Shown: in pieces, positions 56,300-64,000 of the stretch
Position numbering within the stretch: the first letter of the stretch is position 1
How the letters are laid out: every line of letters starts with the position of its first letter
DNA from: Paracoccaceae bacterium
GTDB lineage: Bacteria; Pseudomonadota; Alphaproteobacteria; Rhodobacterales; Rhodobacteraceae
DNA: 64,000 nucleotides
Reading direction: 5' to 3'
Assembly: GCA_027013095.1 (NCBI GenBank)
Contig: JALUYI010000019.1
Span: 186,001-250,000 of the forward strand
Position numbers and translations under genes: made by a program
The notes under the pieces: model-generated
Seen by the model: the letters and a program-made list of their open reading frames with translations, nothing else
The model's database searches: none
Told to the model about the DNA's origin: nothing

Positions 56300-56496
56300 T
56301 GGATGGAGCCGGTTGGGGCGTGGGCGGATTCGGGATCATCTGGTTCCTGATTGCCGCTGCATTGGTGGTGGTGCCGTTCTGGCGTCTGCTGCCCCGTTTT
56401 GGCATGCCAAGCTGGCTTGCCATCATCGCGTTTATCCCGCTGGTGGCGCTGATCTATCTTTGGATCATGGCCTTCAGCAAGACATCTGACAGGTAG
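56296..56496 (+). CDS. small membrane protein inside the nuo operon
   Basis: A 66-residue protein with two hydrophobic stretches: [18 protein letters not shown] (about residues 12-29) and [20 protein letters not shown] in part (about 41-60), joined by a short basic loop [11 protein letters not shown]. It overlaps nuoC by four bases and precedes nuoD by 11, so it is cotranscribed and translationally coupled. It matches the type of unidentified reading frame found in nuo operons of Rhodobacter and Paracoccus. Function is unknown; an accessory or assembly role is only a guess. Confidence 0.8.
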   Translation: MMDGAGWGVGGFGIIWFLIAAALVVVPFWRLLPRFGMPSWLAIIAFIPLVALIYLWIMAFSKTSDR

Positions 56497-56507
56497 GCGG
56501 ACAGGAC

Positions 56508-57731
56508 ATGGACGGCGACGGTTTCAGCAGCAAATTCGGCGATGTGCGCACCGGCGAGCAGAAGATCCGCAATTTCAACATCAATTTCGGGCCGCAACAC
56601 CCGGCGGCCCACGGCGTCTTGCGCATGGTGCTGGAGTTGGACGGCGAAACCGTCGAGCGGGCCGACCCCCATATCGGCCTTTTGCACCGCGGCACCGAGA
56701 AATTGATGGAAAGCCGCAGCTACCTGCAAAACCTGCCTTATTTCGACCGCCTTGATTACGTCGCACCAATGAATCAGGAACATGCCTGGTGTCTGGCCAT
56801 CGAGAAACTGACCGGGGTTGAAATCCCCCGTCGTGCCAGCCTGATCCGGGTGCTTTATTCCGAGATCGGCCGTATCCTGAATCACCTGCTGAACGTCACC
56901 ACGCAGGCGATGGACGTGGGCGCGCTGACGCCGCCGCTCTGGGGGTTTGAAGAGCGCGAAAAACTGATGATCTTTTATGAGCGCGCCTGCGGTGCGCGCC
57001 TCCATGCCGCCTATTTCCGCCCTGGGGGCGTGCATCAGGACCTGCCGCCGGATCTGCTGGACGACATCATGCAGTGGACGCTGGAATTCCCCGAAGTTCT
57101 GGATGACATTGAGGGGCTGCTCAGCGAAAACCGCATCTTCAAACAGCGCAACGTCAATATCGCCGTTGTCAGTAAACAGGAGGCGCTGGACTGGGGATTC
57201 TCCGGCGTCATGGTCCGCGGCTCGGGCATGGCATGGGATTTGCGCCGCGCTCAACCCTATGAATGTTATGACGAATTCGACTTTCAGATCCCGGTTGGAA
57301 AGCATGGCGATTGCTATGATCGCTATCTCGTGCGCATGGCCGAGATGCGCGAAAGCGTGAAAATCATCCAGCAGGCGATTGCCAAACTGGAAACCGCGAC
57401 CGGTGACGTGTTGGCACGGGGCAAGCTGACCCCGCCCAAACGCGGTGACATGAAGACCAACATGGAAAGCCTGATCCACCACTTCAAGCTCTATACCGAA
57501 GGGTTCCACGTGCCTGCGGGCGAGGTTTACGCCGCCGTCGAGGCGCCCAAGGGAGAGTTCGGCGTCTATCTGGTCGCTGATGGCACCAATAAACCCTACA
57601 AGGCCAAGATCCGCGCGCCGGGCTATCTGCATCTGCAGGCCATGGACCATCTCGCCAGCGGTCATATGCTGGCCGATGTCGCCGCCATAATCGGCTCGCT
57701 CGATGTTGTGTTCGGAGAGATCGACCGATGA
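56508..57731 (+). CDS. nuoD: NADH-quinone oxidoreductase subunit D
   Basis: A 407-residue 49-kDa-type subunit that forms the quinone-binding site with Nuo[19 protein letters not shown] (about residues 23-40), [15 protein letters not shown], and [28 protein letters not shown] in pieces are conserved. It ends [11 protein letters not shown], the normal family end. An 11-base gap separates it from the small membrane protein gene. Confidence 0.96.
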   Translation: MDGDGFSSKFGDVRTGEQKIRNFNINFGPQHPAAHGVLRMVLELDGETVERADPHIGLLHRGTEKLMESRSYLQNLPYFDRLDYVAPMNQEHAWCLAIEKLTGVEIPRRASLIRVLYSEIGRILNHLLNVTTQAMDVGALTPPLWGFEEREKLMIFYERACGARLHAAYFRPGGVHQDLPPDLLDDIMQWTLEFPEVLDDIEGLLSENRIFKQRNVNIAVVSKQEALDWGFSGVMVRGSGMAWDLRRAQPYECYDEFDFQIPVGKHGDCYDRYLVRMAEMRESVKIIQQAIAKLETATGDVLARGKLTPPKRGDMKTNMESLIHHFKLYTEGFHVPAGEVYAAVEAPKGEFGVYLVADGTNKPYKAKIRAPGYLHLQAMDHLASGHMLADVAAIIGSLDVVFGEIDR

Positions 57732-57743
57732 TCCGTGCCTGCT

Positions 57744-57764
57744 GTCTTCTTTGCCCAAATACTC
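57744..57764 (+). repeat. dispersed intergenic element, copy 3
   Basis: GTCTTC followed by TTTGCCCAAATACTC, then a CCGCCGGAGGCG end that continues to about 57776. Lies between nuoD and nuoE, inside the operon. Differs from copies 1 and 2 at the CC in the centre. Confidence 0.6.
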
Positions 57765-57826
57765 CCGCCGGAGGCGCCTGTACCCAAATCGCGCGCCGCC
57801 GGTCGATGTCAGAGGAAACCCGATAG

Positions 57827-58831
57827 ATGTTGCGTCGCCTGCATGATGAACAACCCGCAAGTTTTGCTTTCACCGCCGCCAATCAGGCCTGGGCCGAGGC
57901 GCAGATCGCGAAATACCCCGAGGGACGACAGGCCAGCGCCATCATCCCGCTGTTGTGGCGCGCGCAGGAGCAGGAGGGCTGGCTGACGCAAAAGGCGATC
58001 GAGACCGTCGCCGACATGCTGGGCATGGCCTATATTCGCGCGCTTGAGGTTGCGACCTTTTACTTCATGTTCCAACTGCGCCCGGTTGGCTCGGTTGCCC
58101 ATGTGCAGGTGTGCGGCACCCTCAGCTGCATGATTTGCGGTGGTGAAGAATTGCGCGCCGTCTGTCAGGAGGTGATCGCCCCGACCCCCTTTACCCTGTC
58201 GCCTGATGGCAAGTTCAGTTGGGAAGAGGTCGAGTGTCTGGGGGCCTGCACAAACGCGCCGATGGTGCAAATCGGCAAGGATTTCTACGAGGATCTGACC
58301 GCCGACAAGCTGCGCGATATTCTGGGGCGCCTTGCCGCTGGCGAGGTGCCGGTGCCGGGGCCGCAAAATGGCCGTTACGCCGCCGAGCCGCGGACTGGGC
58401 TGACTGCACTCACCGAACATGGAAACGGCCGCGATCCCCACAACGGGTCTGTCGCGCGCGCGCTTGAACTGGGCGATACGATCAAGCGGATCACCGGCGA
58501 CGAGGTGCCGGTCCTGACCTCTCGCCGGGCGGCCCCGTCGGTGACATCAACCGCCAGCGGCCACAAGCCGCCGATGCTGGCGGCGCCAAAAGGCGGGCAG
58601 GGCGACGATCTGAAGCTGTTGAAAGGCGTCGGGCCGGCGCTGGAAAAACTGCTGAACGACATCGGGATCTGGCATTTTTCGCAAATCGCCGCCTGGAGCG
58701 CCGATGAGGTCGCTTGGGTCGATCGAAATCTGGGCCGTTTCAAGGATCGGGCCAGCCGCGATGGCTGGGTGGCGCAGGCTCAAACTCTGGCGGCCGGCGG
58801 GACTGCCGGGGGTGCCAAAGGGGCGTCCTGA
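57827..58831 (+). CDS. nuoE: NADH-quinone oxidoreductase subunit E with C-terminal extension
   Basis: A 334-residue protein, about twice the usual NuoE length. Residues 1-170 are the thioredoxin-like 2Fe-2S subunit with Cys96, Cys101, Cys137 and Cys141 (VCGTLSC and ECLGAC). A Pro/Ala/Gly-rich linker follows (about 175-258), then residues 261-320 form a helix-hairpin-helix-like module with [20 protein letters not shown] and [12 protein letters not shown]. The extension resembles domains seen in other Rhodobacterales NuoE proteins; its role is unknown. The start is the ATG that gives the family N-terminus. Confidence 0.92.
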   Translation: MLRRLHDEQPASFAFTAANQAWAEAQIAKYPEGRQASAIIPLLWRAQEQEGWLTQKAIETVADMLGMAYIRALEVATFYFMFQLRPVGSVAHVQVCGTLSCMICGGEELRAVCQEVIAPTPFTLSPDGKFSWEEVECLGACTNAPMVQIGKDFYEDLTADKLRDILGRLAAGEVPVPGPQNGRYAAEPRTGLTALTEHGNGRDPHNGSVARALELGDTIKRITGDEVPVLTSRRAAPSVTSTASGHKPPMLAAPKGGQGDDLKLLKGVGPALEKLLNDIGIWHFSQIAAWSADEVAWVDRNLGRFKDRASRDGWVAQAQTLAAGGTAGGAKGAS

Positions 58832-58986
58832 ACGGCGTTAGGATGGCGCCGTGATGACAGATATTCGCGACGGTCTGCCCTGCGGGCGCGTCAGCGGACA
58901 AACGAAACAGAGCCCGCCAGACCTGGCCGGGCAGAACGAAAACAGGCCGCGTCAACAGCGCCGCCGATAGCGGAACGGAGGCCCCT

Positions 58987-59202
58987 TTGGGCGGGGAGAG
59001 CACGGAAAAACAGACGCGCCTTGCGTCCATCGTCATTCTCGTCACCTTTCCGGCGTGGTTGGGCTATTCTTGGCTGGGTGGCCAGATGAATTGGGAACCG
59101 CGCTACGCGATCCTCGGGGATCTGGCGGCTCTGGCGGCGTTTTTCTGGGCGCTGGTGGTATTGTTTCAGATCTGGCTGCGACGCCAGCGGGATGAGGACT
59201 AG
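58987..59202 (+). CDS. small DUF5337-like membrane protein in nuo operon
   Basis: A 71-residue protein starting at a TTG with GGAGG five bases upstream. Two hydrophobic segments are visible: [20 protein letters not shown] in part (about residues 13-31) and [19 protein letters not shown] (about 46-64), with a charged C-terminus RRQRDED. It is between nuoE and nuoF, about 155 bases after nuoE, with only four bases to nuoF. It matches the length and layout of DUF5337 proteins known from Rhodobacterales; function unknown. Confidence 0.72.
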   Translation: MGGESTEKQTRLASIVILVTFPAWLGYSWLGGQMNWEPRYAILGDLAALAAFFWALVVLFQIWLRRQRDED

Positions 59203-59206
59203 GACT

Positions 59207-60499
59207 ATGCTGAAGGATCAGGACCGGATATTTACCAACATTTATGGTATGCACGACCGCACACTGGCCGGAGCACGGGCACGTGGCCATTGGGACGGTA
59301 CCGACAAGATCATCAAGAAGGGCCGTGACTGGATCGTCGAGGAGATGAAGGCCTCGGGGCTGCGCGGACGCGGTGGCGCGGGGTTCCCCACCGGCCTGAA
59401 ATGGTCCTTCATGCCCAAGGAAAGCGACGGTCGCCCGGCCTATCTGGTGGTCAACGCCGATGAATCCGAACCGGGCACCTGCAAGGATCGCGAGATTCTG
59501 CGCCACGATCCCCACACGCTGATCGAGGGCTGCCTGCTGGCCTCGTTCGCCATGGGTGCCCACACCGCCTATATCTATGTGCGCGGCGAGTTCATCCGCG
59601 AGCGCGAGGCGCTGCAGGCAGCCGTGGACGAATGTTACGACGCCGGCCTTTTGGGCAAGAACGCCGCCAAATCCGGCTGGGATTTCGACCTTTACGTGCA
59701 TCACGGCGCCGGGGCCTATATTTGTGGCGAAGAGACCGCGCTGCTGGAAAGCCTCGAAGGCAAAAAGGGCATGCCCCGGATGAAACCGCCGTTTCCGGCG
59801 GGCGCCGGGCTTTATGGCTGCCCGACAACGGTCAACAATGTCGAATCGATCGCGGTTGCGCCGACTATTCTGCGGCGCGGCGCCGGCTGGTTTTCCTCGT
59901 TCGGGCGGCCGAACAACACGGGAACCAAGCTGTTTGCGATCTCGGGCCACGTCAACACCCCCTGCGTGGTCGAGGAGGAAATGTCGATCCCCTTCGAAGA
60001 GCTGATCGAAAAGCACGCCGGCGGGATTCGCGGCGGCTGGGACAATCTGAAGGCGGTCATTCCTGGCGGCTCCAGCGTGCCGGTGTTGCCCGCCCATATC
60101 GCCCGCGAGGCGATCATGGATTTCGACTGGCTGCGCGAGCAGCGCTCGGGCCTTGGCACGGCGGCGGTGATTGTGATGGATCAGTCGGTCGATATCGTCA
60201 AAGCGATCTGGCGCCTCAGCGCCTTTTACAAACACGAAAGCTGCGGACAGTGCACGCCCTGCCGCGAGGGCACCGGCTGGATGATGCGACTGATGGAGCG
60301 TCTTGTGCGGGGCGAGGCCGAACTGGAAGAGATCGATATGCTGCTGGACGTGACGAAACAGGTCGAAGGCCACACGATTTGCGCGCTTGGGGATGCGGCG
60401 GCTTGGCCGATCCAGGGCCTGATGCGCCATTTCCGGGACGAGGTCGAGGAGCGGATCCGCGCGCGCAGCAGCTCGGGCCGCGCGGTTGCGGCGGAATAG
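59207..60499 (+). CDS. nuoF: NADH-quinone oxidoreductase subunit F
   Basis: A 430-residue flavoprotein (51-kDa subunit) that takes electrons from NADH. NADH site [13 protein letters not shown] (about residues 55-67), FMN region [13 protein letters not shown], and the 4Fe-4S ligands in [15 protein letters not shown] (about 345-359) plus a later Cys in [11 protein letters not shown]. The ATG at 59207 fits the Paracoccus NQO1 length; 59192 is in frame but lies inside the preceding gene. Confidence 0.96.
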   Translation: MLKDQDRIFTNIYGMHDRTLAGARARGHWDGTDKIIKKGRDWIVEEMKASGLRGRGGAGFPTGLKWSFMPKESDGRPAYLVVNADESEPGTCKDREILRHDPHTLIEGCLLASFAMGAHTAYIYVRGEFIREREALQAAVDECYDAGLLGKNAAKSGWDFDLYVHHGAGAYICGEETALLESLEGKKGMPRMKPPFPAGAGLYGCPTTVNNVESIAVAPTILRRGAGWFSSFGRPNNTGTKLFAISGHVNTPCVVEEEMSIPFEELIEKHAGGIRGGWDNLKAVIPGGSSVPVLPAHIAREAIMDFDWLREQRSGLGTAAVIVMDQSVDIVKAIWRLSAFYKHESCGQCTPCREGTGWMMRLMERLVRGEAELEEIDMLLDVTKQVEGHTICALGDAAAWPIQGLMRHFRDEVEERIRARSSSGRAVAAE

Positions 60500-60517
60500 G
60501 GCAGGGAGGGCGGTTTG

Positions 60518-60934
60518 ATGATGCATCGGGTTCGACTGACTGTGGCGGCGGCGCTTGTGGCGTTTCCGGCCCTTGCCGGGTCGGCCCCACGCCCGTTGAT
60601 CAAGGACAACGCCGAAATATTTCACCGCCTGCTGGTGACCGCGGTGGCCAATGAGATCCGGGTCAAATGCAAGACCATTGACGCGCGCAAGATTTCCGCC
60701 ACCCTCTACGTCTTTGGCATTCTCAATTACGCCCGTTCGCAGGGGTTTTCGATGGCTGAAATCAACGCCTACAAGAAAGACCCGGCCGAGCAGGCCCGGT
60801 TGCGCCGCGAGGGATACGCCTATCTGGACAGCCACGGCGTCAACCGGAAGAAATCAACCGGATATTGCGCCTTGGGCAAGGCCGAAATTGCCGGCGGCAG
60901 CGAGATTGGAAAATTGTTAAAGGTCGTCCGATAA
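60518..60934 (+). CDS. DUF5333-like secreted protein in nuo operon
   Basis: A 138-residue protein with an N-terminal hydrophobic signal (about residues 5-20: RLTVAAALVAFPALAGSA) and likely cleavage before APRPLI. The mature part has two cysteines (KCKTIDARK and TGYCALGKAEI). It fits DUF5333, known from Rhodobacterales nuo operons. The ATG at 60518 has GGAGGG seven bases upstream; TTG at 60515 is an alternative. Located between nuoF and nuoG. Function is unknown; being secreted it could act on the periplasmic side of the membrane. Confidence 0.75.
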   Translation: MMHRVRLTVAAALVAFPALAGSAPRPLIKDNAEIFHRLLVTAVANEIRVKCKTIDARKISATLYVFGILNYARSQGFSMAEINAYKKDPAEQARLRREGYAYLDSHGVNRKKSTGYCALGKAEIAGGSEIGKLLKVVR

Positions 60935-61106
60935 GCATGTGCAACAGAACAAGAATATCGCCTTTTCCCAAGCTCCGAGCGGCCGTGTTTTCTGGGGTGA
61001 TCCGGGGTGAAAAAATCTTCGGAAAATCGGCACGAATGGGCTGTCCTTCCGGGGCATTGAAAGCTAAGACAGGCGTGGGATTTCTTCCACAGTGGAGCAA
61101 GGACCG

Positions 61107-63122
61107 ATGAGCGACTTACGAAAAATCATGATCGACGGGGCCGAGGTCGAGGTCGACCCTGCGATGACCATCCTGCAGGCTTGTGAGGTTGCCGGTGTCG
61201 AGATCCCGCGGTTCTGTTACCACGAGCGCCTGTCGATTGCCGGCAACTGCCGGATGTGTCTGGTCGAGGTCAAGGGCGGCCCGCCCAAGCCGACTGCAAG
61301 CTGCGCTATGCAGGTGCGCGATTTACGCCCCGGTCCCGAGGGGGCGCCGCCCGAGATCCTGACCAACTCACCCATGGTGAAAAAGGCGCGCGAAGGGACG
61401 ATGGAGTTCCTGCTGATCAACCACCCGCTGGACTGCCCGATCTGCGATCAGGGAGGCGAGTGCGACCTGCAGGATCAGGCCGTCGCCTATGGCGTTGATT
61501 TCAGCCGCTTTCGAGAGCCAAAGCGCGCCGTTGACGACATCAATCTGGGGCCGCTCGTGTCCACGCAGATGACCCGTTGCATTTCCTGCACCCGTTGCGT
61601 GCGCTTCACCACCGAGGTTGCGGGCATCACCCAGATGGGCCAGACCGGACGCGGGGAAGATGCCGAGATCACCTCGTATCTGAACCAGACGCTGGACAGT
61701 AATTTGCAGGGCAACATCATCGACCTGTGCCCGGTTGGGGCGCTGACCAGCAAGCCTTATGCCTTTACCGCGCGCCCGTGGGAGCTGAAAAAGACCGAAA
61801 CCATCGATGCGATGGACGGTCTGGGGGCCAATATCCGTGTCGATACCAAGGGGCGCGAGGTCAAGCGCATCGTGCCGCGCAATCATGATGCGGTGAACGA
61901 GGAATGGATCAGCGACAAGAGCCGCTTTATCTGGGACGGGCTACGCCGTCAGCGGCTGGATCGTCCCTATGTGCGCAAGAACGGCAAGCTGGTCGCAGTG
62001 GACTGGCCCGAGGCGCTGGCCGCCGCCGCGGCGGCGATGACGGGCAAAAAACTGGCGGCACTGGTTGGCGATCTGGCCTCGGTCGAGGCGGTTTTTGCAT
62101 TGAAACAACTGGTGACCGGTCTTGGCGGAGTGATCGAGTGCCGCACAGATGGCGCAAAACTGCCGGCGGGGAACCGCTCGGCCTATGTCGGAACGGCGTG
62201 CATTGCCGACATTGATGACGCCGAGATGATCCAACTGATCGGCACCAACCCGCGTCTGGAAAGCCCGGTTCTGAACGCCCGCATCCGCAAGGCGTGGGCC
62301 AATGGCTGTGACGTGGCGCTGCTGGGCGAGGCGGCAGATCTGACCTATGACTATACCCATGTGGGCACGGACCGCGCAGCCCTTGCGGCCCTTCTTCAGT
62401 ATAAATTCGACCGCGTGCTTGAGGTTCCGTCGCTGGTGATTGTCGGTCAGGGCGCGATTCAGGGCGCCGATGGCGAGGCCGTGCTGGCGGCGGCGATGGA
62501 ACTGGCGGAAAAAACCAAATCGAAATTCATGGTGCTGCATACCGCCGCCGCGCGGGTCGGGGCGATGGATCTGGGCGCCACCACGGAAGGGGGCATGGAC
62601 GCCGCCCTCAACGGGGCCGAGACGGTTTACAACCTTGGCATGGACGAGGCCGACATCCCCGCGGGGGCCTTTGTGATCTATCAGGGCAGCCACGGGGACA
62701 GGGGTGCGCACCGGGCCGATGTGATCCTGCCGGGCGCAGCCTATACCGAAGAGGACGGTCTGTTCGCAAACACCGAAGGTCGGGTGCAGTCAGCCTTTCG
62801 CGCCGCATTCCCGCCCGGTGACGCGAAAGAGAACTGGGCTATCTTACGGGCGCTTTCGGCTGAATTGGGGGCGACCCTGCCGTACAATTCGCTGCATCAA
62901 CTGCGCCAGGCTCTGGTGGCCGAGGTGCCGCATTTTTCCGAGGTTGATGTGGTCGCCGAGGCCCCGTGGCAGCCACTGCCCGCCGGGGCGCTGGAAGGCG
63001 GCGAATTCGCCAGCCCGATTGGCGATTATTACCTGACCAACCCGATTGCCCGAGCTTCGGTGGTGATGGCGGAACTGTCGGCGTTGGCCCGGGCGCGGGC
63101 CGAAAAGATGGCGGCGGAGTAG
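61107..63122 (+). CDS. nuoG: NADH-quinone oxidoreductase subunit G
   Basis: A 671-residue 75-kDa-type subunit. The N-terminal 2Fe-2S ligands are Cys37, Cys48, Cys51 and Cys66 (FCYHE, NCRMC, SCAMQV); [17 protein letters not shown] gives the next 4Fe-4S cluster, with a further cluster in [10 protein letters not shown]. The C-terminal half is molybdopterin-oxidoreductase-like without its own cofactor. The ATG at 61107 has GGACC upstream; a GTG at 61092 is not needed. A 172-base gap precedes it with no convincing gene. Confidence 0.96.
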   Translation: MSDLRKIMIDGAEVEVDPAMTILQACEVAGVEIPRFCYHERLSIAGNCRMCLVEVKGGPPKPTASCAMQVRDLRPGPEGAPPEILTNSPMVKKAREGTMEFLLINHPLDCPICDQGGECDLQDQAVAYGVDFSRFREPKRAVDDINLGPLVSTQMTRCISCTRCVRFTTEVAGITQMGQTGRGEDAEITSYLNQTLDSNLQGNIIDLCPVGALTSKPYAFTARPWELKKTETIDAMDGLGANIRVDTKGREVKRIVPRNHDAVNEEWISDKSRFIWDGLRRQRLDRPYVRKNGKLVAVDWPEALAAAAAAMTGKKLAALVGDLASVEAVFALKQLVTGLGGVIECRTDGAKLPAGNRSAYVGTACIADIDDAEMIQLIGTNPRLESPVLNARIRKAWANGCDVALLGEAADLTYDYTHVGTDRAALAALLQYKFDRVLEVPSLVIVGQGAIQGADGEAVLAAAMELAEKTKSKFMVLHTAAARVGAMDLGATTEGGMDAALNGAETVYNLGMDEADIPAGAFVIYQGSHGDRGAHRADVILPGAAYTEEDGLFANTEGRVQSAFRAAFPPGDAKENWAILRALSAELGATLPYNSLHQLRQALVAEVPHFSEVDVVAEAPWQPLPAGALEGGEFASPIGDYYLTNPIARASVVMAELSALARARAEKMAAE

Positions 63123-63126
63123 GGTG

Positions 63127-63543
63127 ATGTTGAACCAAGCCATCGCGCAAATCGGCCTTGTGTTCGCCCTTTCGGGTGGGCTGTCAGCGTGCGCGGCGGT
63201 TCAGGGGACGCAAAACGTTTCCAAAACGGATTTTCACCCCCAGTATTTGCGGATCGAGACCGATCTGCTGGATCGGGATCTGGTGGATTTCAAGGTGGTC
63301 ATGCGGGGCGCGCGCACCAAGGCGGATGTTGCGGATTATGCCAAATGTGCGGCGGCACAATATGCGTTGATCCGGGGCTATGGGTTTGCCCGCCACGTGC
63401 GCACGACGGTCACCGAAAAGGATGGGCTCTGGCGCGGCGATGCGGTTTATACCGTGTCGGCAGCGCTGCCGGCGGGGCGCCTGACGCTGGATGCAGAGGT
63501 TGTCGTCGAAAACTGTAAAAGTGACGGGATTCCAACGGTGTAA
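63127..63543 (+). CDS. hypothetical lipoprotein in nuo operon
   Basis: A 138-residue protein with a lipoprotein signal: hydrophobic residues 6-18 and lipobox GLSACAA with Cys about 22. The mature region has alternating strands (RIETDLLDRDLVDFKVVM and later VYTVSAALPAGRLTLDAEVVVENC) and a final disulfide-type cysteine pair with an earlier one (AKCAAAQYALI). I do not recognise the family. It is four bases after nuoG and 27 before nuoH, so in the operon. Function unknown. Confidence 0.72.
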   Translation: MLNQAIAQIGLVFALSGGLSACAAVQGTQNVSKTDFHPQYLRIETDLLDRDLVDFKVVMRGARTKADVADYAKCAAAQYALIRGYGFARHVRTTVTEKDGLWRGDAVYTVSAALPAGRLTLDAEVVVENCKSDGIPTV

Positions 63544-63570
63544 GGCCGAGATGTGAGGATGTGAAAACAG

Positions 63571-64000
63571 ATGGTTGATTTCTTTTACAACACAAATCTC
63601 GGGATTTTCCTGCTGGTGACGCTTGAGGCGCTGCTGGTCATCGTGCTGCTGTTGGTGGCACTGGCCTTTCTGATGTATGCCGACCGCAAGATCTGGGCGG
63701 CGGTGCAGATGCGCAAGGGCCCGAATATCGTGGGCGTTTTCGGCCTGCTGCAAAGCTTTGCCGACTTTATCAAATATATCGTCAAGGAAATCGTCGTGCC
63801 GGCCGGGGCGGACAAGCCAGTCTATTTTCTGGCGCCGATGATCAGTCTGGTTTTCCCGCTGATCGTCTGGGCGGTGATCCCGTTTGCCGATGGCTGGGTG
63901 GTGTCTGATATGAATGTCGGCATCCTTTACGTTCTGGCAGCCAGTTCACTGGTGGTTTACGGAGTGATCATGGGGGGCTGGGCGTCGAACTCGAAATACC
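63571..64000 (+). CDS. nuoH: NADH-quinone oxidoreductase subunit H (partial)
   Basis: Only the first 143 codons are within the window. They give an N-terminal helix ([20 protein letters not shown] in pieces), then [20 protein letters not shown], the conserved NuoH loop, and [20 protein letters not shown]. NuoH is the membrane subunit at the quinone-entry and proton-path joint. The ATG at 63571 gives the family start. The rest lies beyond the window edge. Confidence 0.94.
   Translation, partial: MVDFFYNTNLGIFLLVTLEALLVIVLLLVALAFLMYADRKIWAAVQMRKGPNIVGVFGLLQSFADFIKYIVKEIVVPAGADKPVYFLAPMISLVFPLIVWAVIPFADGWVVSDMNVGILYVLAASSLVVYGVIMGGWASNSKY

Noticed and set aside
58854-58970. 38-codon ORF between nuoE and the DUF5337-like gene
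   Set aside because: No ribosome-binding site worth naming, no hydrophobic or domain pattern, and the composition is like non-coding GC-rich DNA; too short to defend.
60865-61110. 81-codon ORF across the gap before nuoG
   Set aside because: It overlaps the end of the DUF5333-like gene and the nuoG start, with poor codon bias and no family resemblance.

Overview
The window is GC-rich alphaproteobacterial DNA, most likely from a member of the Rhodobacterales (Rhodobacteraceae). The main reasons are the nuo operon interrupted by small family-specific genes, the phaZ/phaC/phaP/phaR granule locus, the gph-glmU-glmS order, the yceD-rpmF-plsX block opposite bamE, and a SqrR/BigR-type persulfide sensor. 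It is dense chromosomal DNA. I see no rRNA or tRNA gene, no CRISPR array and no insertion sequence or prophage gene. No gene-free stretch exceeds about 250 bases.

Layout. 1-2354: plsX (cut by the window edge), rpmF and yceD on the minus strand, facing away from bamE. 2374-4952: a sulfide/persulfide module (DUF442 protein, persulfide dioxygenase-like hydrolase, BigR-like sensor with a palindrome between the divergent genes), then a DksA-like gene and a small conserved-looking gene. 5097-15646: a large CoA-ester catabolic locus built around a TetR gene and a 20-bp inverted repeat. It encodes an ACAD10/11-like dehydrogenase, a separate APH-fold kinase, two SDRs, a MaoC hydratase, a FadJ-type bifunctional enzyme, a paired PimC/PimD-like dehydrogenase and an enoyl-CoA hydratase. 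15710-21080: a PHP phosphoesterase and the polyhydroxyalkanoate locus with three recognisable PhaR sites. 21095-29132: LysR gene, then a minus-strand cluster of DegT aminotransferase, glycerate 2-kinase, two glutamine-synthetase homologues, a glutamine amidotransferase and an orphan solute-binding protein.

29377-45266: glutaryl-CoA dehydrogenase, trxB with a divergent Lrp regulator, olsB, moaA, a lipoprotein plus acyl-CoA synthetase pair, glmU-glmS, gph, a second DegT protein, an amino-acid permease, and a CcdA-like/MFS pair. 45475-53268: leucine/isovalerate degradation (ivd, mccB, mccA, mvaB, liuC) with an LprI-like gene and a GST-like gene included, preceded by a near-perfect 26-bp palindrome. 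53388-54560: nnrS. 54790-64000: complex I genes nuoA-nuoH (nuoH cut by the window edge) with four small accessory genes.

Taken together, the region is dominated by acyl-CoA turnover. The first locus, leucine degradation and gcdH feed acetyl-CoA and acetoacetate-level intermediates. The PHA locus stores or mobilises carbon from the same pool, and complex I is a main outlet for the NADH produced. The most interesting item is the split kinase plus ACAD10/11-like dehydrogenase, which points to a 4-hydroxyacyl-CoA (phosphorylation then elimination) pathway.
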